A stretch of DNA of 64,000 nucleotides from JAJECS01 sp965243625. GTDB taxonomy: Bacteria > Chloroflexota > UBA11872. The notes under the pieces were generated by a model. That model did not search any database. It was given only the letters and a program-made list of their open reading frames with translations, and was not told the DNA's origin. This document shows positions 44,266 to 52,868 of the stretch, piece after piece. The position numbers and the translations under genes are program-made. The DNA is taken from positions 2,480,001 to 2,544,000 of the forward strand of contig CBDEVI010000002.1 of the NCBI GenBank assembly GCA_965243625.1. Reading direction: 5' to 3'. Every line of letters begins with the position of its first letter. Within the stretch, counting starts at the first letter, position 1.

Positions 44266-45996
44266 ATGCCGACGCACACCTATAGCTGCCGCCAGATCGT
44301 GGGCGGCGTGGCCGAGGGTCCGGCGCTGGTGGCCGATACGCGCATTTCGTTTTGGGGCGGTTTCGACCCCGCGTCGGGCGAGATCGTCGAGGTTGGCAAC
44401 CCCTTCGAGGGCGTCAACATCGCCGGCAAGGTGCTCGTCTTCCGCTCCACCAAGGGCAGCTCCGGCACCTCGCTCATGCTGCGACTGGCCAAGATGGCCG
44501 GCCACGCGCCGCTGGCCTTCATCAACACCGAGCTCGACGAGCTGAGCACGCTGGCCTGCGTCGCGCTCGGCCTGCCGCTGGTCACCGACCTCGACGTGGA
44601 CCCCTTCGCCGCCATGCAGACCGGCGACATCGTGCGCGTGGACGCCGACCGCGGGGTGATCGAGGTGTCCACCGACCGGCCCGCGGCGCCGCGGCACGAA
44701 GCGGTGTCGAACGCCCCGGCCCGCACCACCATCGACCTGACCCCCGACCAGCAGGCCATGCTGGACGGCGCCCGCGGCGACTCGCGCGCCGAGCACCTGC
44801 GCCTGCTCGTGGAGTGGGGCGAAGCCGTCGGCGCCGAGCGCCTCATCGAAGTGGACAACGTGCTGCCGGGCGGATTGTTCGTCCCCAACCGCACGCTGGG
44901 CGAGCTGCCCTTCGAGCTCATCGAGGGCTACATCAACTACACCAAGGGCTGTCTCATCGACGACGTCGGGGGCGTCACCGCCACGGCGCACGCCAGCTTC
45001 ATGGACCTGGAGCGCCTGGAGCAGTTCCAGCCGGACCTGCGGCAGGTTCCCGCCCAGCGCGAGCTGCTGGACCTCGGTCGCCAGGCCGGCGTCTCGATGA
45101 CCTGGACCTGCGCGCCCTATCTGGTGGGCAACGTGCCCCTCAGCGGCCAGGTCTGCGCCTGGACCGAGTCGCACGCCGTGGTGTTTGTGAACTCGTTCCT
45201 CGCCGCCCGCACCACGCGCAATGGCAACGAGAGCGCGGCCGCCGCCATGGCCACCGGCTTCGTGCCCGAGTTCGGCGTGCTGCGGTCCGAGGGCCGCGGC
45301 GCGGACTTCGTCATCGAGGTCGACGTCGAGCTGACCTCGGACGCCGACTGGGGCTGCCTGGGCTATTTCGCCGGCAAGGTCGGCGGGCTCCGCATTCCGG
45401 CGTTCACCGGCCTGCCGTCGCCGCGGATCGAGTCGGCACGCCAGCTATGCGCCGCGCTGGCCACGTCCGGCGGCGCCCCCATGCTGCACGTCGTCGGCGT
45501 TACGCCCGAGGCGCCCACGCTGGAGGCCGCGCTCAAGGGCCGCGAGCCCGACGAGACGCTGACCTTCGGCGCGGACGAGCTGGCCGCGGTCTACGACACC
45601 CTCACCACGGCCACCGCCGACGAGGTCGACCTGGTCTACTTCGGCTGCCCCCACGCGACCTTGCAGGAGGTGGTGGAGTTGGCCAAGGAGCTGCGCGGCA
45701 AGACGGTGCGCGACGGCGTGACGCTGCTGGTGTCCATGTCCTACGCCATCGAGGCGCAGGCGCGCCGCCTCGGCTACGCCGAGGAGATCGAAGCCGCCGG
45801 CGGCCGGGTGATGACCGACAGCTGCCCCAGCAACGCCCTCTGGCGCGAGTCGACGCGCATGGCCACCCCGGCCGTCAAGACCGGCTCCTACGCCCCCAAC
45901 CTGCTGCAGTGCGAGGTGATCCTGGCTCCCATGCCCGAGTGCGTGCGCATCGCCGAAACCGGCCGCCGATCCCGCTCGGCTGCCGCCCTCGTCTAG
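44266..45996 (+). CDS. Aconitase X (AcnX), fused small and large domains
   Basis: 576 residues in one polypeptide. The N-terminal 130 residues form the swivel (DUF126) domain (YSCRQIVGGVAEGPALV, PFEGVNIAGKVLVFRSTKGSSGTS); the rest is the catalytic DUF521 domain (GEAVGAERLIEVDNVLPGG, YTKGCLIDDVGG, VDLVYFGCPHATLQEVVELA, TDSCPSNA). AcnX proteins are [Fe-S] dehydratases. Characterised members are cis-3-hydroxy-L-proline dehydratase (single-chain type) and archaeal phosphomevalonate dehydratase (two-chain). The fused form favours the hydroxyproline-type activity, by inference. Cys residues in the large domain can serve as ligands. Confidence 0.85.
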   Translation: MPTHTYSCRQIVGGVAEGPALVADTRISFWGGFDPASGEIVEVGNPFEGVNIAGKVLVFRSTKGSSGTSLMLRLAKMAGHAPLAFINTELDELSTLACVALGLPLVTDLDVDPFAAMQTGDIVRVDADRGVIEVSTDRPAAPRHEAVSNAPARTTIDLTPDQQAMLDGARGDSRAEHLRLLVEWGEAVGAERLIEVDNVLPGGLFVPNRTLGELPFELIEGYINYTKGCLIDDVGGVTATAHASFMDLERLEQFQPDLRQVPAQRELLDLGRQAGVSMTWTCAPYLVGNVPLSGQVCAWTESHAVVFVNSFLAARTTRNGNESAAAAMATGFVPEFGVLRSEGRGADFVIEVDVELTSDADWGCLGYFAGKVGGLRIPAFTGLPSPRIESARQLCAALATSGGAPMLHVVGVTPEAPTLEAALKGREPDETLTFGADELAAVYDTLTTATADEVDLVYFGCPHATLQEVVELAKELRGKTVRDGVTLLVSMSYAIEAQARRLGYAEEIEAAGGRVMTDSCPSNALWRESTRMATPAVKTGSYAPNLLQCEVILAPMPECVRIAETGRRSRSAAALV

Positions 45997-46018
45997 TTTC
46001 AGGCGCCAAGCGTTCGCC

Positions 46019-46855
46019 GTGACTGCTCGCGCCCCCCGGCGTCGGCCGCCAAACCGCGACGCCCCGGTCGTGTTGTTCGACCTCGACGAGACCCTCATGC
46101 CCGAAGAACCCGTGGCCATGCGCTGCATCGTGGACACGGCGCACATTGCCTCCAGCCAATACGACGTCGACGCCGCGGACCTGGCCACCGCCCTGCGCCA
46201 AGAGGCTCGCAAGATCTGGCACACCTCTCCGTTCCATGGGTTCTGCAACCGCGTGGGCATCAGCTCGTGGGAGGCGCTGTGGTCCGAGTTTCCCGGCGAT
46301 GGCCCCGAGCTGGCGTACTTGCGGTCGTGGCGGGGCGCCTACCGGCTCGGCTCGTGGCAAGCGGCGCTGGAACGGTTCGACATTGACGACCAGCGCCTCG
46401 CCCAGCAGCTGGCCGACGCCTTCCCGCCTTTGCGCGCGCAGACCCACGAGACGTTTGCGGATGCCGTGCCCTGCCTCGAGCGACTCTCTCGCGAGTGCCG
46501 CATCGCCGTCGTCACCAATGGCGTCCGCGACAACCAGTTGCGCAAGCTCGCCGGGGCCGGAATCGACGCCCTGCCGGAACGAATCTTCGTCTCCAGCGAC
46601 TTTTGCGCCGGCAAGCCGTCGCCGGCGTTCTTCGGCCACGTGTTGCACACGCTCAGCGTGGCGCCATCCGCGTGCGTGTTCGTGGGCGACAGCGTGACGA
46701 ACGACATTGTCGGCGCCAGCACTTGTGGCATCGCGACCATTTGGGTCAACCGCGACGGGCGAGCCGATCCCCGCACCGCCGTCGCGCGCCAGGAAGTCGG
46801 TACGCTGCGCGACGTGGATGTCGGCCTGGTCCGCCGGCTGCTAGGAGATCTCTGA
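46019..46855 (+). CDS. HAD-superfamily hydrolase
   Basis: 278 residues starting at a GTG. Motif I is VVLFDLDETLMP (nucleophile Asp and general acid Asp), motif II VTNGVRD, motif III the Lys in GKPSPAFF, and motif IV VGDSVTNDIVGA. A helical C1 cap lies between motifs I and II (HIASSQYDVDAADL to FPPLRAQTHETF), as in YjjG/phosphoglycolate-type phosphatases. It removes phosphate from a small metabolite, as yet unknown. It starts 23 bases after the aconitase X stop and could share its transcript. Confidence 0.85.
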   Translation: MTARAPRRRPPNRDAPVVLFDLDETLMPEEPVAMRCIVDTAHIASSQYDVDAADLATALRQEARKIWHTSPFHGFCNRVGISSWEALWSEFPGDGPELAYLRSWRGAYRLGSWQAALERFDIDDQRLAQQLADAFPPLRAQTHETFADAVPCLERLSRECRIAVVTNGVRDNQLRKLAGAGIDALPERIFVSSDFCAGKPSPAFFGHVLHTLSVAPSACVFVGDSVTNDIVGASTCGIATIWVNRDGRADPRTAVARQEVGTLRDVDVGLVRRLLGDL

Positions 46856-46899
46856 CCCCGATACCGTCACTCTTCCGGCCCGGCCCGAGCGCGGTTCCG

Positions 46900-46940
46900 G
46901 CCCCTTCCCCCTGGCAGGGGGAAGGTTGGGACGGGGGTGA
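46900..46940. repeat. CCCTTCCCCC-type hairpin repeat
   Basis: CCCCTTCCCCCTGGCAGGGG followed by GAAGGTTGGGACGGGGGTG, the same variant as at 41792. Confidence 0.72.
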
Positions 46941-47053
46941 GTGCCGGCCTGCGGCAGACCACGCCGAGCGCGCCGCAATTTGCTTGCTGTGGCACAATGG
47001 TTACTGCTGTGACTTGGCGCGCTGGCTCGCGCCATATACATTGCCTACCCCTC

Positions 47054-47749
47054 ATGGGAATCGCTGAAGCCGTCCGTCAGCTCCGCGAGCAGCGACGGTT
47101 GTCGAAGGCTGAGCTCGCTGCGCGCTGCGGGCTTGCGCCTTCATATCTCTCACGGCTCGAGAGCGGCGACTACAAGAGTCCAACCGTCGCCACGCTGGTA
47201 GCTATTGCGGGCGGGCTGGACGTGGATCCGCGCGAGCTCTTGGTGCTGGCGGGCTATGTGCCCGAGGACCTGGCTCGCACGCGACGTCACCTGGCGGAAG
47301 AATCGATTGCCCGCGTCGCCGAGTCCGCCATTCGCTCGATCTCGCAAACCGTCAGCGCCTCTCTCAGCCCGGGCGCCATCGACGCCGTCAACGGCACGCT
47401 GAATGTGGATTCCGCATTACTTGCCGAACGCCTGCGTGACTATCGGCGCACCCAGGGACTGAACCTGCGCGAGGCGGCCCGCCGCGCCGGCGTGCGCCCC
47501 TCCCAGGTGAGCGCCCTGGAAGCCGGCAAGCGCCCCGCCGGCGCCCCCGACGTGGTCGCCGTGCTCCGCGACGGCTACGGCATGAGCGAGCCGCAGGTCG
47601 ACGACCTCCTATTCGAGGTCAGCCTCAGCCACTATCTCGCCGACGATCTCGTGCTGTCGGCCGAGTCACGCCGCATGACGCTGGAGTTCGTGCGCCTCGC
47701 CCGCCTCCGCGACCGCCAAAGCCGCCAAGACCAAGCTCACCGCACGTAG
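47054..47749 (+). CDS. XRE-family transcriptional regulator with two helix-turn-helix domains
   Basis: 231 residues from MGIAEAVRQL. The first domain (residues 3-60) has LSKAELAARCGLAPSYLSRLE, a clear XRE helix-turn-helix followed by a Pro/Arg extension (RELLVLAGYVPEDL). A second one lies near residues 125-180 (LNLREAARRAGVRPSQVSALE). The linker between them is unassigned. Two DNA-binding domains in one chain suggest an unusual operator or an intrachain dimer. It is not adjacent to an obvious target; the next gene is convergent. Confidence 0.8.
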   Translation: MGIAEAVRQLREQRRLSKAELAARCGLAPSYLSRLESGDYKSPTVATLVAIAGGLDVDPRELLVLAGYVPEDLARTRRHLAEESIARVAESAIRSISQTVSASLSPGAIDAVNGTLNVDSALLAERLRDYRRTQGLNLREAARRAGVRPSQVSALEAGKRPAGAPDVVAVLRDGYGMSEPQVDDLLFEVSLSHYLADDLVLSAESRRMTLEFVRLARLRDRQSRQDQAHRT

Positions 47750-47802
47750 GTAAGCACCGGTCGGTCCTTCGCCCCGACACGGGGGCTTTGCGCAGTTCTC
47801 CG

Positions 47803-47917
47803 TCGTTCCGGCGCACGCCGGAATCCCGGACCCCACCACCTGCGCCCCCGATCGTGGTTCGACAGGCTCACCACGAACGGACCCCGCCCTGTCATTCCGA
47901 GCGCGGCGAGGAATCTA
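47803..47917. repeat. Cluster of three intergenic repeat types
   Basis: In the 296-base gap, in order: TTCCGGCGCACGCCGGAA (palindrome type, also at 8220 and 29625); the inverted pair CGTGGTTCGACAGGCTCA and CCACGAACGG at 47853-47880; and TGTCATTCCGAGCGCGGCGA with GGAATCTACG at 47890-47917. No gene is seen in the gap. Confidence 0.7.
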
Positions 47918-48045
47918 CGCCGCACGACTCCGCACGCGAATCCCGTGCCTGACACCGCCGTCACTCCGGCGGAGAGCCTGCCCCGTAGTCGATTCGAGGA
48001 TGCGGGTCGCCAACTACCGTCTCGGATGTGCCGGTCCGGCCGGCC

Positions 48046-49899
48046 CTACGTCCCGGCGACCGCCGGCACCACCGCGATTGCCGTGGTCGCGTCGCTGGAC
48101 AGCCCGCCGGCCGCGTCGAAGGTAGTCCACGTGGTTCCGTCGAACACCCCCACCCCGCCGTCGGTCGCCACCCACAGCCGCCCGTCGGCCGTTTCCGCCA
48201 GCGCGTTGGCTCCATCGGCGGGCAACGCCGAGTTGCCCGTCGTGTAGGTGGTGACCGCCCCGTCGACGACGCGGCTCACGCCGCTCGCCGTCGCGACCCA
48301 CACGTCACCGTTCGAGGCGACGAGCAGGTCCCGCACTTCCTCGCTCCCAAGCCCTTCGCTCGCCCCCACCTGCACCCACGTGACGAGATTGGCCGAGTGC
48401 ACCACGCCCTCGTTGAGCAATCCCAGCCAGAGGCGCCCGCCGCTGTCGACGGCTACCGACGTGATGTTGTCCCGGATCACCTCGGGAATCATCGCGCGGG
48501 TGATAAAGCGCGGCCACGTATCCGTCCGCTGGTCGTAGAGGGCCGCGCCCTGGCGAGTGGCGAACCACACCCGCCCGAGGCCTTCATCCACCACGAAGAT
48601 GTCGCGCACGTCGAGATCCGGAAGCTCCGAGTTGTCCGGCCGCTTCCGATCCCACGCCGTCCCCGCCAGGACGCTCACGCCCTGATCCGGGTGCCCCATA
48701 TAGAGCACGTTGCTCGCGCGGAGACCGGCAATGGCCTGCACGTCGTTCGACCCCAGGCCCCGGTTGGTGGACTCCAGCGTGTAGACAACCCCCTTGCCGT
48801 CCCGGCCGATTCTGCTCGCGCCCGCCGGCGTTCCGACCCAGATCTGACCGTCGCCGTCCACGTGCAGCGCCTGGATTTGGTCGTCCACGAGATTGGAGTC
48901 CGCGGCCCTGATGCTGTGCCACGCGCCGTCGTAGACCGCCAGCCCCGCGTCCGTCGTGCCCACCACCACCAGCTCGCTGGTGAGGCTCGGCGTGGTCGCC
49001 GCCGGCGTGGCGGCGGGAGTCGTGGTTCCCGGCGTGACGGCCCCGGCGGTGGGCGTTGGCGGCGGGGGCGGCGTCAGGTCGACGACTTCGACCTGGTACT
49101 CCGCGCCGTCGGTGAGCGGCGCCGCCGCGTTGAACGCCGCGATTCGCTGCCAGGTGTCATTGGGATAGAGGCGGTTGCGCAAATCGTCGCCCAGCAGCCG
49201 CAGCCGAACGCCGGCGCCCGGGTGATGCTCCAGCACCGCCGCCTGGAAGTACTGCCGGATGAATCCGGTCGTAGCCGCGGGGATGTGCAGCGTGCCGGGC
49301 CGGTTCGTATCGATCCGCGCCTCAGTCTTGGGAAAGCCAAAGGCGTCCACGCCGCCGTAGGTCCGAAAGAAGTTCAGAAACCCCGTCCACACGCCGCCCA
49401 CCGAGAAGTTGGAGACCTTGTGCCCCCACGGCCCGTGCTCCTCGCCCGAGTTGTGGTTGATGGTCCCGGGCTCCACGCCCATGTCCACGCTGCCGGCAAC
49501 TCCGCCGCCGAAGTAGTCCCAGGCGAGCCGCCGTTCCATCACGTAGATGCCGCCGAGATCGGCCCGCGGATGGAAGTCCACCACGCCCCGCTGGTAATAC
49601 TGCGTCAGCGCGCCGGTTTCTTCCTGGAACACCTCGGAGGTCGGCAGCCCCCACCGCGTCAAACCGCCGCTGGAGTCGTAGAAGGCCGCAAAGTCGGCGG
49701 TGAGCCTTTGTCCGGCGATCGTCACCTCGAGCCGGGGGATGTTGTGGCTCAGCGCCGGGTTCGCCGCGTCCGTCTTCCGAACCGAGCTGACCACCCGCAC
49801 CGAGTCGAACCCCGTCGCCGTCTGCGCCAGCAACCCGACCGGACCCACGACCCCGAGAGCCAGCAAAGCCGCGAGCAGCAGGGTTCCGCCCAGTCGCAT
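48046..49899 (-). CDS. Secreted beta-propeller protein (two-component-regulator-propeller type repeats)
   Basis: 617 residues from an ATG giving a signal peptide (MRLGGTLLLAALLALGVVG then PVGLLAQ); the frame is open 34 codons further upstream. The N-terminal half (to about residue 270) is an uncharacterised extracellular domain rich in Trp/Tyr/Phe (TADFAAFYDSSGGLTRWGLP). A Pro/Thr linker follows, then six or more propeller blades of the type DGDGQIWVGTPAGASRI, LGRVWFATRQGAALYD, DGRLWVATDGGVGVFDG. Such blades form periplasmic or surface sensor propellers, but no kinase or membrane part is attached here. The ligand is unknown. Confidence 0.75.
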   Translation of the reverse strand: MRLGGTLLLAALLALGVVGPVGLLAQTATGFDSVRVVSSVRKTDAANPALSHNIPRLEVTIAGQRLTADFAAFYDSSGGLTRWGLPTSEVFQEETGALTQYYQRGVVDFHPRADLGGIYVMERRLAWDYFGGGVAGSVDMGVEPGTINHNSGEEHGPWGHKVSNFSVGGVWTGFLNFFRTYGGVDAFGFPKTEARIDTNRPGTLHIPAATTGFIRQYFQAAVLEHHPGAGVRLRLLGDDLRNRLYPNDTWQRIAAFNAAAPLTDGAEYQVEVVDLTPPPPPTPTAGAVTPGTTTPAATPAATTPSLTSELVVVGTTDAGLAVYDGAWHSIRAADSNLVDDQIQALHVDGDGQIWVGTPAGASRIGRDGKGVVYTLESTNRGLGSNDVQAIAGLRASNVLYMGHPDQGVSVLAGTAWDRKRPDNSELPDLDVRDIFVVDEGLGRVWFATRQGAALYDQRTDTWPRFITRAMIPEVIRDNITSVAVDSGGRLWLGLLNEGVVHSANLVTWVQVGASEGLGSEEVRDLLVASNGDVWVATASGVSRVVDGAVTTYTTGNSALPADGANALAETADGRLWVATDGGVGVFDGTTWTTFDAAGGLSSDATTAIAVVPAVAGT

Positions 49900-50133
49900 C
49901 GGGGTGCTCAAGCTCGCCGGTCGCCCCGCGTGAGGCCCCGGCGTCGAATTCGCGACTCGCCTGCCCTGATCCTGAATCGCTTGCCCGCCTGGTGACAGCA
50001 CCTTCAGTATATGCAGCGCCGCCCGACCGTGCCGCGTGATGAAAGTTTCACGTCAACCATCGGGCCCGACACCTCCCGCCAACGCGTCGTGTCCCCGTGG
50101 CCGCGGTTCGACTGGGCTCGTTTCGTCTTGCGG

Positions 50134-51348
50134 CTACAACCCGGCCGATCGCGCCAATTCGGCGGCGCGGTTGGTCTGCTCCCAGGGAATGTCGTCCAGG
50201 TCGTCGCGGCCGAAATGGCCGTAGGCGGCGACCTGGCGGTAGAGCGCGCGGCGCAGGTCGAGGTCGCGGATGATCGCGCCCGGCCGCAGGTCGAAGCAGT
50301 CGCGAATGGCCGCCTCGATGCGGTCGTCGGGCACCGTGCCGGTGCCGTAGGTCTCGATGTTGAGCGACAGCGGCTCGGCCTTGCCGATCACGTAGGCCGC
50401 CTGCACCTCGAATCGCGTCGCCAGCCCGGCGGCGACCACGTTCTTGGCGATCCAGCGCAGCGCGTAGTTCGCCGAGCGGTCCACCTTCGTCGGGTCCTTG
50501 CCCGAAAAGGCGCCGCCGCCGTGGCGCGCCATGCCGCCGTAGGTGTCCACGATGATCTTGCGCCCGGTGAGACCCGCGTCGCCCATCGGTCCGCCGACAA
50601 CGAATCGCCCGGTGCCGTTGACGATGATGCGGGTATCGGCGTCGAGCAACTCGCCGGGGATCGCCTCGCGGATCACCGATTCCTCGATGGCGCCCGCGAT
50701 GGCGTCGTTGTCGATGTCGGGATCGTGCTGGGCCGCGACGACCACGCAGTCGACGCGCGCGGGCCGCCCGTGGCGGTATTCCACGGTGACCTGCGACTTG
50801 CCGTCGGGCCGCAGCCAGGCCAGCGTGCCGTCCTTGCGGACCCCCGCTAGCTGCCTGGCGGCGCGATGCGCCAGCGCAATCGGCGCCGGCATCAGCTCCG
50901 GCGTCTCGTCGCAGGCGAAGCCGTACATCATCCCCTGGTCGCCCGCGCCCAAGGCTTCGACATCGTCGTAGTCGCCGTCGAGGGCCCGCACCTCGAGGGC
51001 CTCGTCAACGCCTTGCTTGATATCGGCCGACTGCTCGTTGAGGGCCACCGTCACCCCGCAGGTCTCGCCGTCGAACCCAAACTCGGATGCCGTATAGCCG
51101 ATCTCGCGCACGGTGTCGCGGACGACGCGGCGCACGTCGACGGGGGCCTTCGACGTGATCTCGCCGAGCACCAGCACCAGGCCGGTCGTCGTGGCCGCCT
51201 CGCACGCCACCCGGCTTTCGGGATCGGCGGCCAGGAACGCGTCGAGGACGGCGTCCGACACCTGGTCGCAGAGCTTGTCCGGATGGCCCTCGGTCACCGA
51301 CTCCGACGTGAACAGCAGGCGCGGCGCCTGCATGAACGTGTTGCTCAA
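50134..51348 (-). CDS. metK: S-adenosylmethionine synthetase MetK
   Basis: 404 residues from a TTG with GGGGGAG 7 bases upstream; an internal ATG (51333) has no ribosome site. ESVTEGHPDKLCDQVSDAVLDA contains the ATP-binding motif, GAGDQGMMYGFACDETPELMP is the central signature and GGGAFSGKDPTKVDRS the P-loop-like motif. It makes SAM from methionine and ATP and is the first gene upstream of the SAM-recycling cluster. All catalytic residues appear intact. Confidence 0.95.
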   Translation of the reverse strand: MSNTFMQAPRLLFTSESVTEGHPDKLCDQVSDAVLDAFLAADPESRVACEAATTTGLVLVLGEITSKAPVDVRRVVRDTVREIGYTASEFGFDGETCGVTVALNEQSADIKQGVDEALEVRALDGDYDDVEALGAGDQGMMYGFACDETPELMPAPIALAHRAARQLAGVRKDGTLAWLRPDGKSQVTVEYRHGRPARVDCVVVAAQHDPDIDNDAIAGAIEESVIREAIPGELLDADTRIIVNGTGRFVVGGPMGDAGLTGRKIIVDTYGGMARHGGGAFSGKDPTKVDRSANYALRWIAKNVVAAGLATRFEVQAAYVIGKAEPLSLNIETYGTGTVPDDRIEAAIRDCFDLRPGAIIRDLDLRRALYRQVAAYGHFGRDDLDDIPWEQTNRAAELARSAGL

Positions 51349-51431
51349 GCTGCTCTCCCCCAGTTACGCGACGCGAGTGTCTGTGGTCTGCTCGTCATGT
51401 GCCCGCCCGGTGAGGACTTCCCCCTCCTCCT

Positions 51432-51520
51432 GTCCTTCTCCCACCAGGGGAGAAGGGATCAGGCCCCAGACGCGCGCTTCGGCCCCCTCTCCCTTGATGG
51501 GAGAGGGTTGGGGTGAGGGT
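51432..51520. repeat. Two CCCTCTCCC-type hairpin repeats
   Basis: A degenerate copy (TCCTTCTCCC...GGGGAGAAGG, about 51433-51458) and a full copy GCCCCCTCTCCCTTGATGGG with AGAGGGTTGGGGTGAGGG at 51482-51520, between metK and ahcY. No riboswitch is recognised here. Confidence 0.72.
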
Positions 51521-51555
51521 GATCCGGCGCATCGTCGCGGCCGCGGGCTGATCGG

Positions 51556-52827
51556 TTAGGTCCCTTCCTGCCAGCCGGACAGGTAGGCCTCTTGCTCTTC
51601 GGTCAGCGTGTCAATGGCCACGCCCATTGCCTCCAGCTTCAGCGCGGCGACCCGCCGGTCAATGTCCCCGGATACGTCGTACACGTCGGGCGCGAGGTCG
51701 TCGGCGTTCGACGCCAGGTACTCGATCGCCAGCGCCTGGTTGGCAAAGCTCATGTCCATCACGCTGGCCGGGTGCCCCTCGGCGGCCGCCAGGTTGATGA
51801 GCCGCCCCTGGGCCAGCAGGAAGATGCGGCGGCCGTCGGCCAGCCGATACTCGTCGACGAATGGCCGGGCCTCATCGACCTCCACCGCCATGTCTTCCAG
51901 CGCCTCGATATTGATCTCGATGTCGAAGTGCCCCGAGTTGGCCAGGATCGCCCCATCGGGCATGACCTCGAAGTGGGGACGGTCGATCACGTGCTTGTCG
52001 CCGGTCACGGTCACGAACACGTGTCCCACCGACGCCGCCTCTTGCATCGGCATGACGCGGAAGCCGTCCATCAGCGCCTCCAGCGCGCGCACGGGGTCGA
52101 CCTCGGTGACGATCACGTGGGCGCCCATGCCGGCCGCGCGGCTGGCCAGCCCGCGCCCGCACCAGCCGTAGCCGCCGACCACGACATTGCGCCCGGCCAG
52201 GAGGATGTTGGTGGCGCGCACCAGGCCGTCGATGGTGGACTGCCCCGTGCCGTAGCGGTTGTCGAACATGTGCTTGGTCATGGCCTCGTTCACGGCCACG
52301 ATGGGGTACTTCAGCACGCCCTGCTCCGCCATGGCCCGCAGGCGAATGACGCCGGTGGTGGTCTCCTCGGTACCGCCCAGCACGTCGCCGATGACGTCCG
52401 TGCGGTCCGTGTGCAGGGTCGAGACCAGGTCGGCGCCGTCGTCGATCGTGAGATGCGGGCGCGTGTTCAGCACCGATTCGATGTGGTCGTAGTAGACCTC
52501 GGAATCCTCGCCGTTGATGGCGTAGGTGGCGGCGCCGTACTCGTGGACGAGGGCAGCCGCGACGTCATCCTGGGTGCTCAAGGGATTCGAGGCGCACAGC
52601 GCCACCTCGGCGCCGCCGGCCTGCAGCGTGCGCATCAGGTTGGCGGTTTCGGTGGTGACATGCTGGCAGGCGCCGACGCGCAGACCGTCCAGGGGCCGCT
52701 CGCGCGCGAAGCGGTCGCGAATGCTCGCCAGCACCGGCATGGATTGGTCCGCCCACTGGACGCGGCGGATGCCGAGTCCGGCGAGCCCGGCGTCGGCGAT
52801 CTCGAACGAGCTATCCGATGCGGCCAT
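51556..52827 (-). CDS. ahcY: Adenosylhomocysteinase (SAH hydrolase)
   Basis: 423 residues. ETANLMRTLQAGGAEVALCASNPLSTQDDVAAAL opens the substrate domain. VNEAMTKHMFDNRYGTGQSTIDG holds the catalytic Lys/Asp and the motif before the NAD domain, and VVVGGYGWCGRGLASRAAGMGAHV is the NAD-binding fold. The C-terminus reads LTEEQEAYLSGW, slightly different from the canonical LTxxQxxYL. It cleaves SAH to adenosine and homocysteine, removing the product inhibitor of methyltransferases and returning homocysteine to the methionine cycle. Confidence 0.95.
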   Translation of the reverse strand: MAASDSSFEIADAGLAGLGIRRVQWADQSMPVLASIRDRFARERPLDGLRVGACQHVTTETANLMRTLQAGGAEVALCASNPLSTQDDVAAALVHEYGAATYAINGEDSEVYYDHIESVLNTRPHLTIDDGADLVSTLHTDRTDVIGDVLGGTEETTTGVIRLRAMAEQGVLKYPIVAVNEAMTKHMFDNRYGTGQSTIDGLVRATNILLAGRNVVVGGYGWCGRGLASRAAGMGAHVIVTEVDPVRALEALMDGFRVMPMQEAASVGHVFVTVTGDKHVIDRPHFEVMPDGAILANSGHFDIEINIEALEDMAVEVDEARPFVDEYRLADGRRIFLLAQGRLINLAAAEGHPASVMDMSFANQALAIEYLASNADDLAPDVYDVSGDIDRRVAALKLEAMGVAIDTLTEEQEAYLSGWQEGT

Positions 52828-52868
52828 GCGATTCTCCTTGTCGCGCGAGTCCAGTCGCCATCCGGCGC

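Noticed and set aside
47853..47880. Inverted repeat resembling an attachment site
   Set aside because: No integrase, tRNA or second copy is present in the window; it fits the other dispersed intergenic repeats better.
51349..51555. Possible SAM riboswitch upstream of metK
   Set aside because: The gap holds hairpin repeats but none of the conserved core sequences of SAM riboswitches could be recognised.
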